Assembly: GCA_029976805.1 (NCBI GenBank)
Contig: JAPOLY010000031.1
Location: forward strand, 1 to 33,084
DNA from: a bacterium
Lineage (GTDB): Bacteria > Planctomycetota > UBA8108 > UBA1146
Direction: 5' to 3'
DNA: 33,084 bases
Under the pieces are notes generated by a model, which saw only the letters and a list, made by a program, of their open reading frames with translations, was not told the DNA's origin and did no database searches. A program made the translations under genes and the position numbers. Below are positions 17,719 to 26,000 of this stretch, piece by piece (the stretch's first letter is position 1; every line of letters begins with the position of its first letter).

Positions 17719-18978
17719 TCACGAACCGGACGTTTCGGTTTCCCGCCTTGCCGGGCCCCTGCCGAGACTGAACATCACTGCGGCACTGGCCAGCCACAGA
17801 ACAAAAGAAAAGACGAAGACACTGCGCGGATCCCCGGTGACATCTGCCATGGCCCCGCCGATGGGGTGCCCGATCAGCCCCCTGACCGCGACCAGAGCCA
17901 CATGAACAGCCATGTACTGACGCCCCTGATCAACCGATGCGAAAGAAATCGGCCCCACATTCCATGCGAGGATGACTCCCGCCATCGAACAGCCGAAGAC
18001 CATCTCGGCAATCAGGAAGGACAGGGGAGATGAAGAAAATCCCAAAAGAATGGCATACAAAGCCAATCCTGAGTAACTGAATCCCGCCAGCCAGCCCGGA
18101 CCGATACGATCCAGTTTCTTGCCAAAGTAGGGTGTCAGGATAAACATCATGACACTCGAGAGGCCTTTTGCTCCGAGCAGGAATCTCCAGTCCAGATCCA
18201 GCCACTCTTTGTCGACAGTCCACATCGGCTTGGCCGTGATCAGCGCCATGAAAGCAGTTCCGTAGAGGATGAAGCCGATCTCGTAGATGAAGAAGCGTCG
18301 ATCCCGAACAAGGATTTTCCACAAGGCCCTGGCATTGTGAATGTCGGGAGCATCCGGTGCGGCCGTTTCCCGATCTCTCAGCGGAACCTTGGAGAAGATC
18401 ATGCAGGAGAGCCAGCCAGTGAGCCCGGCAATGGCATAAAGAATCGGGAAAGCTTCATTCTGATAGTGCATCCAGAAGCCAGCGATCACACTTCCGGCGC
18501 CGGAGATCAGAGCTCCCCAGCGCTGCACCTTGCCAAACAGGAAGCCACGATTTTCATCGCGATAGTTGCTGCGGATCACCCCGTTGATCGCAGAGGTGAT
18601 CGGGACTGAAGCCAGAGCCTGAACTGTCACCAATATCAGGAAGAACCAGGGAACCCATTTCATTCCCTCGTCGGTCTGCGCCCAATTGGCGATCACCGGA
18701 ACCAGCAACAACAGCGTCAAAGAGAGGGGCAAGCGCCCCACCGTCGCCGCTCTCCTCAACAATCGCCTTGGCCCCGTCCTCGAAATCCAGCCGCCGAAGA
18801 AGAGAACAGCCCCCTGGGCCACTGCCGGTGCCATGACGATCAGCGTCAAAAGGAGATTGTCGACACCCAAAGCCTTGCGTGCGATCTCCGGGGCAGACCA
18901 GAGCAAGCCACTGAAGACCCCCTCGAACATCACGGCACGAAGGTGAAAGCGATAAGTGCTCTCTTCAATCTTCGGCAT
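17719..18978 (-). CDS. Major facilitator superfamily transporter
   Basis: 419 aa from ATG 18978 with AAGGAG six nt upstream; an in-frame ATG at 19014 would add 12 residues encoded by a hairpin leader and is rejected. About 12 hydrophobic segments in two halves are visible, with a polar central loop (around 190-215, PLRDRETAAPDAPDIHNAR). Charged turns such as GWISRTGPRRLLRRAAT after helix 2 and GKKLDRIGPGWLAG in the second half are MFS A-motif-like. Substrate cannot be predicted from sequence. It is the first gene of a five-gene cluster with YkgJ, an FAD dehydrogenase, the deiodinase-like enzyme and TrmH, so it may import or export a substrate of those flavoenzymes. A strong leader hairpin precedes it. 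Confidence 0.88.
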   Translation of the reverse strand: MPKIEESTYRFHLRAVMFEGVFSGLLWSAPEIARKALGVDNLLLTLIVMAPAVAQGAVLFFGGWISRTGPRRLLRRAATVGRLPLSLTLLLLVPVIANWAQTDEGMKWVPWFFLILVTVQALASVPITSAINGVIRSNYRDENRGFLFGKVQRWGALISGAGSVIAGFWMHYQNEAFPILYAIAGLTGWLSCMIFSKVPLRDRETAAPDAPDIHNARALWKILVRDRRFFIYEIGFILYGTAFMALITAKPMWTVDKEWLDLDWRFLLGAKGLSSVMMFILTPYFGKKLDRIGPGWLAGFSYSGLALYAILLGFSSSPLSFLIAEMVFGCSMAGVILAWNVGPISFASVDQGRQYMAVHVALVAVRGLIGHPIGGAMADVTGDPRSVFVFSFVLWLASAAVMFSLGRGPARRETETSGS

Positions 18979-18996
18979 GGGATACTCCTTGGGGGG

Positions 18997-19016
18997 CGAT
19001 GTTGACCCCAACATCG
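18997..19016 (-). promoter_or_regulatory. 8-bp perfect hairpin/dyad in the leader of the MFS operon
   Basis: CGATGTTG-(4 nt)-CAACATCG lies just upstream of the MFS Shine-Dalgarno (18985-18990). In the mRNA the loop is GGGT and a CCCCCC run follows the stem, so loop and run could pair as an H-type pseudoknot next to the ribosome site. As DNA it could equally be an operator. Confidence 0.45.
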
Positions 19017-19173
19017 TGACCCAGTTCCTGTCAGGGGACCAACGAAAACAACCTCAGATGAAAAAATGGGGCAGGATTCTCTCGAAGAACCCCGGGGACG
19101 CTGAAGATTCCGGTAGCCATTTTCTTCCACCCGCTCCAGACTGATCACGGATTCCCGGAGAGGATTGAACGCC

Positions 19174-19581
19174 ATGCCATGGATTCTGGTTGCTCTGGGT
19201 GGAGCTGTCGGTGCCACCATCCGTTATGGAACGTACCTGTGGGTCGAAGCGAAATTTCCGCAGCAAGCAGATGGTTGGGCGACTCATCTTCCAGGAACCT
19301 GGGGAACCTGGCTGGTCAATGTCGTCGGTTGCCTACTGATCGGCATCGTCTCCACAGCCATGGGCGACAGAGCCTTTGAGGATGAGAAGATCCGGGCCTT
19401 CCTGATCGTCGGTCTTTTCGGTGGCTTCACCACCATGAGTGCACTGGGCCTGGAGGGCTGGACCCTGTTCAGGGATGGTCAACTTCTCAAGGGAATGTCA
19501 CTGGCGTTACTTCAGGCTCTCGTCTGTCTGCTGACGGTCGGAATCGGATCGGCACTGGGGAAACTGTTGCGTTTTTCCTGA
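19174..19581 (+). CDS. crcB: Fluoride ion channel CrcB/FluC
   Basis: 135 aa from ATG 19174 (GAGAGG about 9 nt upstream); a TTG at 19165 in the same frame sits too close to the SD. Four transmembrane helices fit the dual-topology Fluc fold that exports fluoride passively. Family marks: GGAVGATIRYG (9-19), GTWLVNVVGCLLIG with pore Asn49, and GLFGGFTTMSALGLE (80-94). In the Phe-box motif (GGxTTFSxF) the second Phe is Met88 and the last is Leu; Phe85 is kept. The long first loop (25-45) is more hydrophilic than usual. It is a single-gene unit divergent from the MFS cluster. I looked for a fluoride riboswitch in the 195-nt gap and did not find one. Confidence 0.93.
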   Translation: MPWILVALGGAVGATIRYGTYLWVEAKFPQQADGWATHLPGTWGTWLVNVVGCLLIGIVSTAMGDRAFEDEKIRAFLIVGLFGGFTTMSALGLEGWTLFRDGQLLKGMSLALLQALVCLLTVGIGSALGKLLRFS

Positions 19582-19597
19582 TCAGTCCCGTGATCTT

Positions 19598-19807
19598 TCA
19601 CACTTCATCAGAGCCGAGCTGAACTTCATGTTCGACACCTTCGAACAGCACCCGATCTCCATTCCGCAGAACGCGGCCCCGGCGGGTTTCAACTTCTCCA
19701 TTGACTGAAACCTCACCCTCCTGAATGCGGATCTTTGCTTCCCCACCGGTTCCACAAAGGCCCATCCACTTGAGGAACTGGGCGAGTCGAATCGTTGCTT
19801 CTTCCAT
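19598..19807 (-). CDS. Small S4-domain RNA-binding protein (YbcJ/S4_2 type)
   Basis: 69 aa from ATG 19807, 13 nt after the stop of the ArsC-fRMsr gene; that stop overlaps a GAGG SD, so translation is probably coupled. A longer frame from 19870 would overlap the upstream gene and is rejected. The whole protein is one S4_2 domain: IRLAQFLKWMGLCGTGGEAKIRI, then EGEVSVNGEVETRRGRVLRNGD, then a closing strand. These match the YbcJ/S4 RNA-binding family used in ribosome and RNA quality roles. RNA target unknown. Confidence 0.9.
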   Translation of the reverse strand: MEEATIRLAQFLKWMGLCGTGGEAKIRIQEGEVSVNGEVETRRGRVLRNGDRVLFEGVEHEVQLGSDEV

Positions 19808-19820
19808 CTCTGTCCAATCC

Positions 19821-20807
19821 TCAATCGGTTCGGGGTGGCCCGAAAGCACTGAAGCCTTCAAGAAGGGCATCCATCAACAAGGCATCACAGGGATGAACCG
19901 GCTTCACCGCGTCCAGATCCCAAACAGCCACCACCTCGCCACTTTCGTCGAGCAGAGGCCTGACGATGGACGAAACAGTTGCCAGACCGCTCTCACCATC
20001 ACAAGAAACATAACCCGGCCAACTGCGTACATCGGCAGCCACGAGTATGTGACCATGGCGGACTGCATCGAAACACATTCCACTGCGTTCACCGGGAATC
20101 TCTTCGAGCGTCGCACAAACCGGAGGGCCCGCCGCCGATCCCAACTGCAGCCGGCGGTTGGGGGTCTGACCGTGCAAGTGGTAAATGCCATTCCACTCCC
20201 AGCCCAGCGACTCCATCTCCTTCTGAATCACCGCAGGCAGTTGGGACCAGGCATCCGGTTGGTCCATGATGCCCCCACTGGCCAGCACCAGATTGCGGTA
20301 AGCCGCAAGGCGTGGTGCATCCAGATCCCCGGGGAGCTGCTCGATCAATTCCAGCAGTGACTTTTCAAATCTCAGGGATGCCAGGTAACGCTGAATCCTT
20401 TGACGAATCGCTTCTCTGGCAATCCGAAAAATCTGTAAACCTTCATCGCTGTCATCTTCGATTGAAACGTGATCCGCCGGATCGGGGAAAGGCCAATGAA
20501 GTGTCTTGGCTGCCCCTGGAAAGACAGGACATTCCTCCGCAGCAGAAGCACACACCGTGATCGCCAGATCAAATTTCTGATCCTGATAATCCTCGATGCC
20601 CTGACTTTTCAGATCTGCAGCAGGAACCTCTTCCTCTTCAAGAACTCTCAGTGCCATGGGATGCGGTCGTCCTGTCGGTCGGGTTCCGGCAGAGAACGAT
20701 TGCCATGAACCGCCAGTCTCTTCACGCCAGAGAGCCTCTGCGAGGAGAGATCGACATGAATTTCCTGTACAGAGAATGATGACTGCGGGTTTGTCTTCAG
20801 CGTTCAT
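19821..20807 (-). CDS. Fusion of LMW-PTP-type arsenate reductase with an fRMsr-like GAF domain
   Basis: 328 aa. Residues 7-145 are a low-molecular-weight phosphatase/ArsC domain: P-loop C13-TGNSC-R19 (CX5R), general-acid Asp in FPDPADH (D109), and C86 and C93 spaced 7 apart. That is as in thioredoxin-linked ArsC (S. aureus C10/C82/C89), so arsenate reduction is favoured over plain phosphatase. Residues about 168-315 match free methionine-(R)-sulfoxide reductase (YebR/fRMsr), a GAF fold, with GWEWNGIYHL, LQLGSAAG and the segment ADVRSWPGYVSCD. The three fRMsr cysteines (E. coli 84, 94, 118) correspond to C231, C245 and C269. A one-piece enzyme for arsenate and oxidised methionine, or a redox-sensing ArsC, is inferred. 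No other ars gene is nearby. The start has a weak SD (GGAAAC). Confidence 0.88.
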   Translation of the reverse strand: MNAEDKPAVIILCTGNSCRSLLAEALWREETGGSWQSFSAGTRPTGRPHPMALRVLEEEEVPAADLKSQGIEDYQDQKFDLAITVCASAAEECPVFPGAAKTLHWPFPDPADHVSIEDDSDEGLQIFRIAREAIRQRIQRYLASLRFEKSLLELIEQLPGDLDAPRLAAYRNLVLASGGIMDQPDAWSQLPAVIQKEMESLGWEWNGIYHLHGQTPNRRLQLGSAAGPPVCATLEEIPGERSGMCFDAVRHGHILVAADVRSWPGYVSCDGESGLATVSSIVRPLLDESGEVVAVWDLDAVKPVHPCDALLMDALLEGFSAFGPPRTD

Positions 20808-20858
20808 GAATTCAGGTTTCCGAAGAGGGGTTCGGATTCAGGATAGCAGTGATTCCCA

Positions 20859-20886
20859 CAGGGGGTACCCTGCCTCCAAGGGAGGC
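20859..20886 (+). promoter_or_regulatory. Tandem hairpins covering the sulfatase Shine-Dalgarno
   Basis: GCCTCC-AAG-GGAGGC (20872-20886) is a perfect 6-bp stem whose right arm contains the GGAGG of the sulfatase SD. Just upstream CAGGG-GGTA-CCCTG (20859-20872) forms a second stem that shares G20872 and would compete at its edge. The arrangement could hide the ribosome site. Confidence 0.45.
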
Positions 20887-20889
20887 TCC

Positions 20890-22368
20890 ATGAAACTGCT
20901 CCATTTTTCTGTGATTCCAATGCTGTTGCTGGTGTTTCTTACGATTCCTGCGCTTGCAGATATGGGCCCGCCTCCCAATATCATCTACATTCTCGCTGAT
21001 GATCTGGGTTACCGGGAATTGGGAAGTTACGGCCAGGAGAAGATCAAGACTCCCCGTCTGGATGCCCTGGCCGCAGAGGGGATGCGTTTTACCCAGCATT
21101 ATTCCGGAGCTCCCGTCTGTGCCTCTTCCCGATGCGTCCTGATGACCGGCCTGCACTGTGGGCACTCTCTGGTTCGCAACAATTGGGAGAATGGCGGTTG
21201 GGGTGAATTCCAGCCGGAAGGTCAGTATCCCCTGCCAACGGGCACCCGAACGATGGCGAGCCTTCTCAAAGAAGCGGGTTACACCACTGGTGTCTTCGGC
21301 AAGTGGGGTCTGGGCGGTCCGGGTACCACCGGTGCACCGGAGGTTCAGGGTTTCGATCACTCCTGCACCGTGATCTGCCAGCGCAAGGCCCACAACTTCT
21401 ATCCCAATCACCTGTGGAAGAATGGTGAGAAGGTCATTCTCGATGGCAATGGCTGGTTCAAGGCCCATCAAAAAATCAAGGAACCCCTCGCCACGGAGCA
21501 GGAATATTACGACCGTTACCTCCGTGAGAGATACATGGCCGATGTCTTCCTCGAGGAAGCCCTCGGCTTCATCGACAAAGCCCACGCCAGCAATCAACCC
21601 TTCTTCCTCTACTACCCCAGTCCAATTCCCCACGTGGCCCTGCAAGTTCCCGTCGAAGACTTGGATGCCTATCCCCGAGAGTGGGATACAGAACCTTATC
21701 TGGGAGGCAGTTATCTGCCGCATCCTCGACCTCGCGCTGCCTATGCGGCGATGATCACCCACCTTGATCGAGAAGTCGGTGCTCTTCTCGATCGGCTCGA
21801 AAAACTGGGCTTGGCAGAGAACACCATCGTCATGTTCAGCAGTGACAACGGCACTACCTGGGCCGGAGGGGTCGACTATGAATTTTTCGACAGTACCGGT
21901 GAGCTCAGCGGCTTGAAGGGCAGTGTTCTCGAAGGGGGTCTGAGAGTTCCGTTCTTGGTTCGTTGGCCAGGAAAAGTTGCTGCCGGATCTGAAAGCGACT
22001 TTCCCAGTTACTTCCCGGATGTCTTTCCCACGGTTCTCGAATTGGCCGGCCTGGCAGACGATCGCCCCAACGACGGCCACAGCCTGCTTCCCATCTTCCA
22101 TGGAGGAAGCTTCGACAGGACAAAACACCTGTATTGGGAACACGGAGACCAACAGGCTCTTCGACTTGGAGACTGGAAATTGGTTCGCCGCCGTCTCGGC
22201 AAAAAAAATCCTGCGACCAAACTGTTCAACCTGAAGGAAGATCCCGGTGAAAAGAAGGATCTTGCTTCCAAGGAGCCGAAGCGGCTTCAGGAATTGCTCG
22301 AAGTAAGTCGTCAAAGCCGTTTTCCATCAAAGATCTTTCCCAACCCCGGTCTCGACAACGACCGTTGA
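20890..22368 (+). CDS. Secreted formylglycine-type sulfatase (arylsulfatase family S1)
   Basis: 492 aa from ATG 20890 (GGGAGG four nt upstream). Signal peptide 1-23 (cleavage after ALA). The sulfatase fold shows metal residues D37 and D38 (ILADDLGY), the nucleophile loop VCASSRCVLMTG with C77 and R81, K138 in GVFGKWGLGG, H in SPIPHVAL, and the FSSDNG metal motif. The active-site Cys must be converted to formylglycine. The usual third residue of CxPxR is Ser here (CASSR), which may affect maturation. The GKWGLGG version (Gly instead of His after Lys-Trp) is familiar in one planctomycete-rich S1 group. It probably removes sulfate from algal polysaccharides, inferred from the family. The AlkA-type gene follows 34 nt downstream. 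Confidence 0.92.
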   Translation: MKLLHFSVIPMLLLVFLTIPALADMGPPPNIIYILADDLGYRELGSYGQEKIKTPRLDALAAEGMRFTQHYSGAPVCASSRCVLMTGLHCGHSLVRNNWENGGWGEFQPEGQYPLPTGTRTMASLLKEAGYTTGVFGKWGLGGPGTTGAPEVQGFDHSCTVICQRKAHNFYPNHLWKNGEKVILDGNGWFKAHQKIKEPLATEQEYYDRYLRERYMADVFLEEALGFIDKAHASNQPFFLYYPSPIPHVALQVPVEDLDAYPREWDTEPYLGGSYLPHPRPRAAYAAMITHLDREVGALLDRLEKLGLAENTIVMFSSDNGTTWAGGVDYEFFDSTGELSGLKGSVLEGGLRVPFLVRWPGKVAAGSESDFPSYFPDVFPTVLELAGLADDRPNDGHSLLPIFHGGSFDRTKHLYWEHGDQQALRLGDWKLVRRRLGKKNPATKLFNLKEDPGEKKDLASKEPKRLQELLEVSRQSRFPSKIFPNPGLDNDR

Positions 22369-22402
22369 TCACAACAGGCAAATTCCAACGAAGGTGAAGT
22401 CC

Positions 22403-23041
22403 ATGGCTGAGTCCGCCTTTTTCCCAAACCGCAGTGGCTGGAAGAAAGCGGTCTCAGTTCTGTTGGAGAATGAACCTGCTTTCGAAAAGGTGATTCTGGC
22501 GAACCACGGGTATCAGCTGACTGTCCAAAGGGCTCGCTCCGTCTACGAGTACCTGCTCCGGGCGATCATCTATCAACAAATCACCGGTTCGGCGGCAGCG
22601 ACGATTCATGGGAACTTCCTGAAACTGTTCCCCGGTTACCGCCCAAACCCCGATCGACTCCTGCGAATGTCCGAAATGAAACTTCGATCTGCAGGCCTGT
22701 CACGACCGAAACTGAAAGCGATCCGTGATCTGGCATCTTTTCAAAAGCAACGGTTGCTGCCGGGGTTTGCAAAACTGGGCAGGATGGAGGATGCAGACAT
22801 CATCGAGAAACTGACCGCAGTCCATGGTGTCGGTGTATGGACCGTTCAAATGCTGCTGATCTTTCAGTTGGCAAGACCGGATGTGCTTCCCGCCCACGAC
22901 CTCGGGGTTCGCAAGGGAGCCACCATCATCCTGAACAGACGTCAGGATCTGACGGTCCCCCAGCTGGAGAAGCGTGCCCGACGCTGGGCCCCATACCGAT
23001 CCATCGCCAGCTGGTACTGCTGGCGTGCCACCGAACTGTAG
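22403..23041 (+). CDS. DNA-3-methyladenine glycosylase II-like (HhH-GPD) protein
   Basis: 212 aa from ATG 22403 (AAGG 8 nt upstream; a GTG at 22394 is less likely). It has the HhH-GPD DNA glycosylase fold: IIYQQITGSAAATI (55-68) is the conserved Q-Q-I segment of the AlkA/MAG group. The helix-hairpin-helix is LTAVHGVGVWTVQMLLIF, and the catalytic aspartate is D166 in LPAHDLGVRKG. It flips out and cuts alkylated purines from DNA. It lacks the N-terminal AlkA domain, as do many short bacterial and yeast Mag1-type members. It lies 34 nt after the sulfatase stop and may share its transcript by proximity only. Its 3' end meets the convergent 1106-aa gene at a 9-nt gap. Confidence 0.92.
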   Translation: MAESAFFPNRSGWKKAVSVLLENEPAFEKVILANHGYQLTVQRARSVYEYLLRAIIYQQITGSAAATIHGNFLKLFPGYRPNPDRLLRMSEMKLRSAGLSRPKLKAIRDLASFQKQRLLPGFAKLGRMEDADIIEKLTAVHGVGVWTVQMLLIFQLARPDVLPAHDLGVRKGATIILNRRQDLTVPQLEKRARRWAPYRSIASWYCWRATEL

Positions 23042-23050
23042 GCGGCCTCG

Positions 23051-26000
23051 CTAGCGCCCCTGACCTTCCCCGGCCAACCGATGCACGGTGAAGTGAATAG
23101 AAGATGAGTGCTGGCCCAGATCGCCAAAATCCAGAGACCAGTCCAGGTCCATCTGCATCGCCGGCTGCATTCCTTCGATCTTTAAATGCACACTTCGGTC
23201 TTCGTTGGAGAGTTTGATTTCCTCCACCGGCAATTGGGTCGTGCCTTCTCCCCCACCACCCAGCTTCAGTCGGGGTGATCCGTAGTTGCTGCTGTATCGA
23301 TAGTCCCAGCCCTCCAATTGAAAGGCAGCGGCCAACTTCTCTTCCGAAGTGGTGATCGCTTTACTGAACTCGATCACCAACCCGGATTCGACAGCCCGAA
23401 CCTTCAACGGCAGAGGCTGAGCGGTTTCGGTTTTTCTCACCCGATAGAAACCACCCGGTTCGGTTCTGTCAGAAGACCAGCCGAAAAGACCGCAAAGATA
23501 AAGGCTGCCATCCGGATGGAATCGACCCCGCATCGCCCCGGTGGGAATCCTGATGGGCAGAGGGACCAGAGCTCCCTGATGGACGCCTTCCACTTCATCT
23601 TCAAGGATCAGATAGACCTCACCAGTACCGTAAGAGAGACCCAGCAGTTTTCCTGACAGCTCTCCCCAGGCTCCTTCAGGAACTCTGAGCTGGGCGGAAG
23701 GCGATCGATCCACCGTCGGATGAATCCACAACAGGGGAGGATCATGGGCACTGCCCATCTCCCTCTCCCCGGAGAGCATGCTTCCACTCCAGTGATTGCC
23801 CTGAAAAGAACCACGGGTAATACGATTGATCCGATTCGCCGGCATCCAGTGGCCCTCCTGATCAGACCCCCAAAAGATCTCATCTGAATCGACGGCCAGA
23901 CCGTTGGGGGCCCTGAATCCTGTGGCAATCACCCGCGAAGTGCTGCCATCCGCCTCCACTTCAATGAGGGTTCCATGCTGGGGATGCAGGGGCAACTTGG
24001 CGTGGCGAGCCGCTTTCAGGTAATAGAGTTTGCCCTGCGGCCCCTCCTGTAATCCCACCGCCGGCTCATGGAAATGGGGGGAATTCATCGGGTCCACATT
24101 GAAGCCGCGGTAGAGGTCCGTCTCTCCGTCGCCATCGATGTCGACCAGTTCCGTGATCTGATCACGGCCCATGACCAGAACCTGTTCTCTTTCTCCCTGA
24201 GCACGGGTCAACAACCCCAGAGGCTGACTGAGCCCGGTAGCGATGCGCTGCCATTGGAGTTTTTCCAGAGTTTCATCAAGCCCATCCACTCTCCAGACAT
24301 CCCCACTCCAGGTTGAAATGACCGCACTCTGACCACCGGCGAGAAAGTCAAAATCTCCGAAACGCATCCATGAGTTCCACGGATTCTCTTCAGGCCAGCT
24401 GATCCTGTCGATCTCGAATGGATCGGCGGGCTGCCCTGAATCCTCCTGTGACAATCTTCCCAGGAATTCCTGGATCTTTGACAGCGGACCCCACCACCGA
24501 TGAAGTACCACTCGACGCTCCTGAGGTTCGGCAGTCAGAACGATCCGGGCAATTTCCGTATCTGCTTCCCAAATGGCATTTTCGATCTCTCCGGTGATCG
24601 ACACCGCCTCGATCAAAGGTTCACCTCCTTCGGAGGCGACCGCTCGAAGATCCTCTTCTTCAAGGACTCCCCGGTGCAATCGAAGACCGTCCATGTATCC
24701 ACTGAACCAGGGCTCTGCTGGAAAGTCCTCCGCGGTAAACCCGATGGTCGTGACGGTATCCACCGTTTTGTTTTCCGGCTCAAGAATGGCGCCGGTCTCA
24801 CGAGCACCATCCACAAAGAGTTCGACACGAAAATTTTCGGCATCCCATGAAAAGGCCACATGGCGCCAGCGACCATCCGCGATGAAGCGGTCCCCCTCGA
24901 TGACTCCCACCCAACCGACATCAAAACAAAGGCGACCATCACGAATGAAAAAGGTTTTTCCACCAGGAATCCAGGGGCCTTCTGGATGGGTCTGTGAAAA
25001 GATGGATCCGTCCTTGGTCGTACAGATCCAGGCCGAAAAGGTGAAGTCCTCATCAAAGAGAACATCTCCGGGTGAACGCAACCAGCGAGCCTTGCCGGTG
25101 CCATCAAAATCGAGGGCTCGCCCCTGAACTCCGCGACGCCAAGTCACACCATCGAGAAGCAGATCTTTTTCGCCATCGACCACACTCTGCATCTTCTCTC
25201 CGGAACTTTCATCGCAGTTCCAGCCTGCCAAGGGTGCCGGTGGCAATGTTTCCTCGACGACCAGAACCGTCTTTTCCAGAGGTGCGGGAAACTTCAGCTC
25301 TTCCCCACTCAAATCGAGAACCTGTACCCTTCTCTGCTTGCCCAATTCCAGATCCTTGTCTGCAGGCAGGGAGACCGTGAATCGCTGCCTCTCCCGCAGC
25401 TCTCCAGTCTCATCACTTCTGAATCCGATCTCCCCCGACAGCTCCAGCTTCTCGTCGTAAAGGGCGGGGAAGGAACCGGTCCCCCAGGTTTCACCCAACG
25501 GGGATGGATTGATCAGATAAGTGCGTCGACGCAGCGACTCGAACTGGCGTCGGGGTGGCTCTTCCTCAAAGCGGGAAAGATAAAGGTGGCAATAAACCTC
25601 CTCGGCTGTGGGGGGCACTTGCAAAATCAGTCGCCGTCCGTCGATGACCATTCGCCACTTTTGCTGGTTTTCAAATCCGAGAAGAAAACCAGAGCCATCC
25701 GAAAACCGCAATGTCCAGACTCCTGGACTGGCCCTGTCCAGTTTGAGTGAATCACCCTCCGGCAATTCCATCAGCGAGAACTGAAGTCCCTTCGAGTTCT
25801 TTCGCAGATGGATGGAGCGCTTCCAGAAGCCGACTTCCGACTCTTCAAGGTAAGCCATCCGTTCAAAGATATTGGTTTCACCCAGAGAGTAATGCAGCAG
25901 AACCCCCTGACGATCCCGCTGAAGACCCTGCCAACGCCCCTTCTCTGGAGGAAGCGGGCCAAAAGGAACTTCTCTCGGATCTTCCCATCGGTCTTTCAGA

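Noticed and set aside
19015-19173. Fluoride riboswitch upstream of crcB
   Set aside because: I looked for the conserved GAUGG...UUCGCC...CUGAU layout and did not find it. A covariance search would be decisive.
20812-22314. 500-aa minus-strand frame opposite the sulfatase
   Set aside because: Shadow of the sulfatase reading frame; no family features and no SD-linked start.
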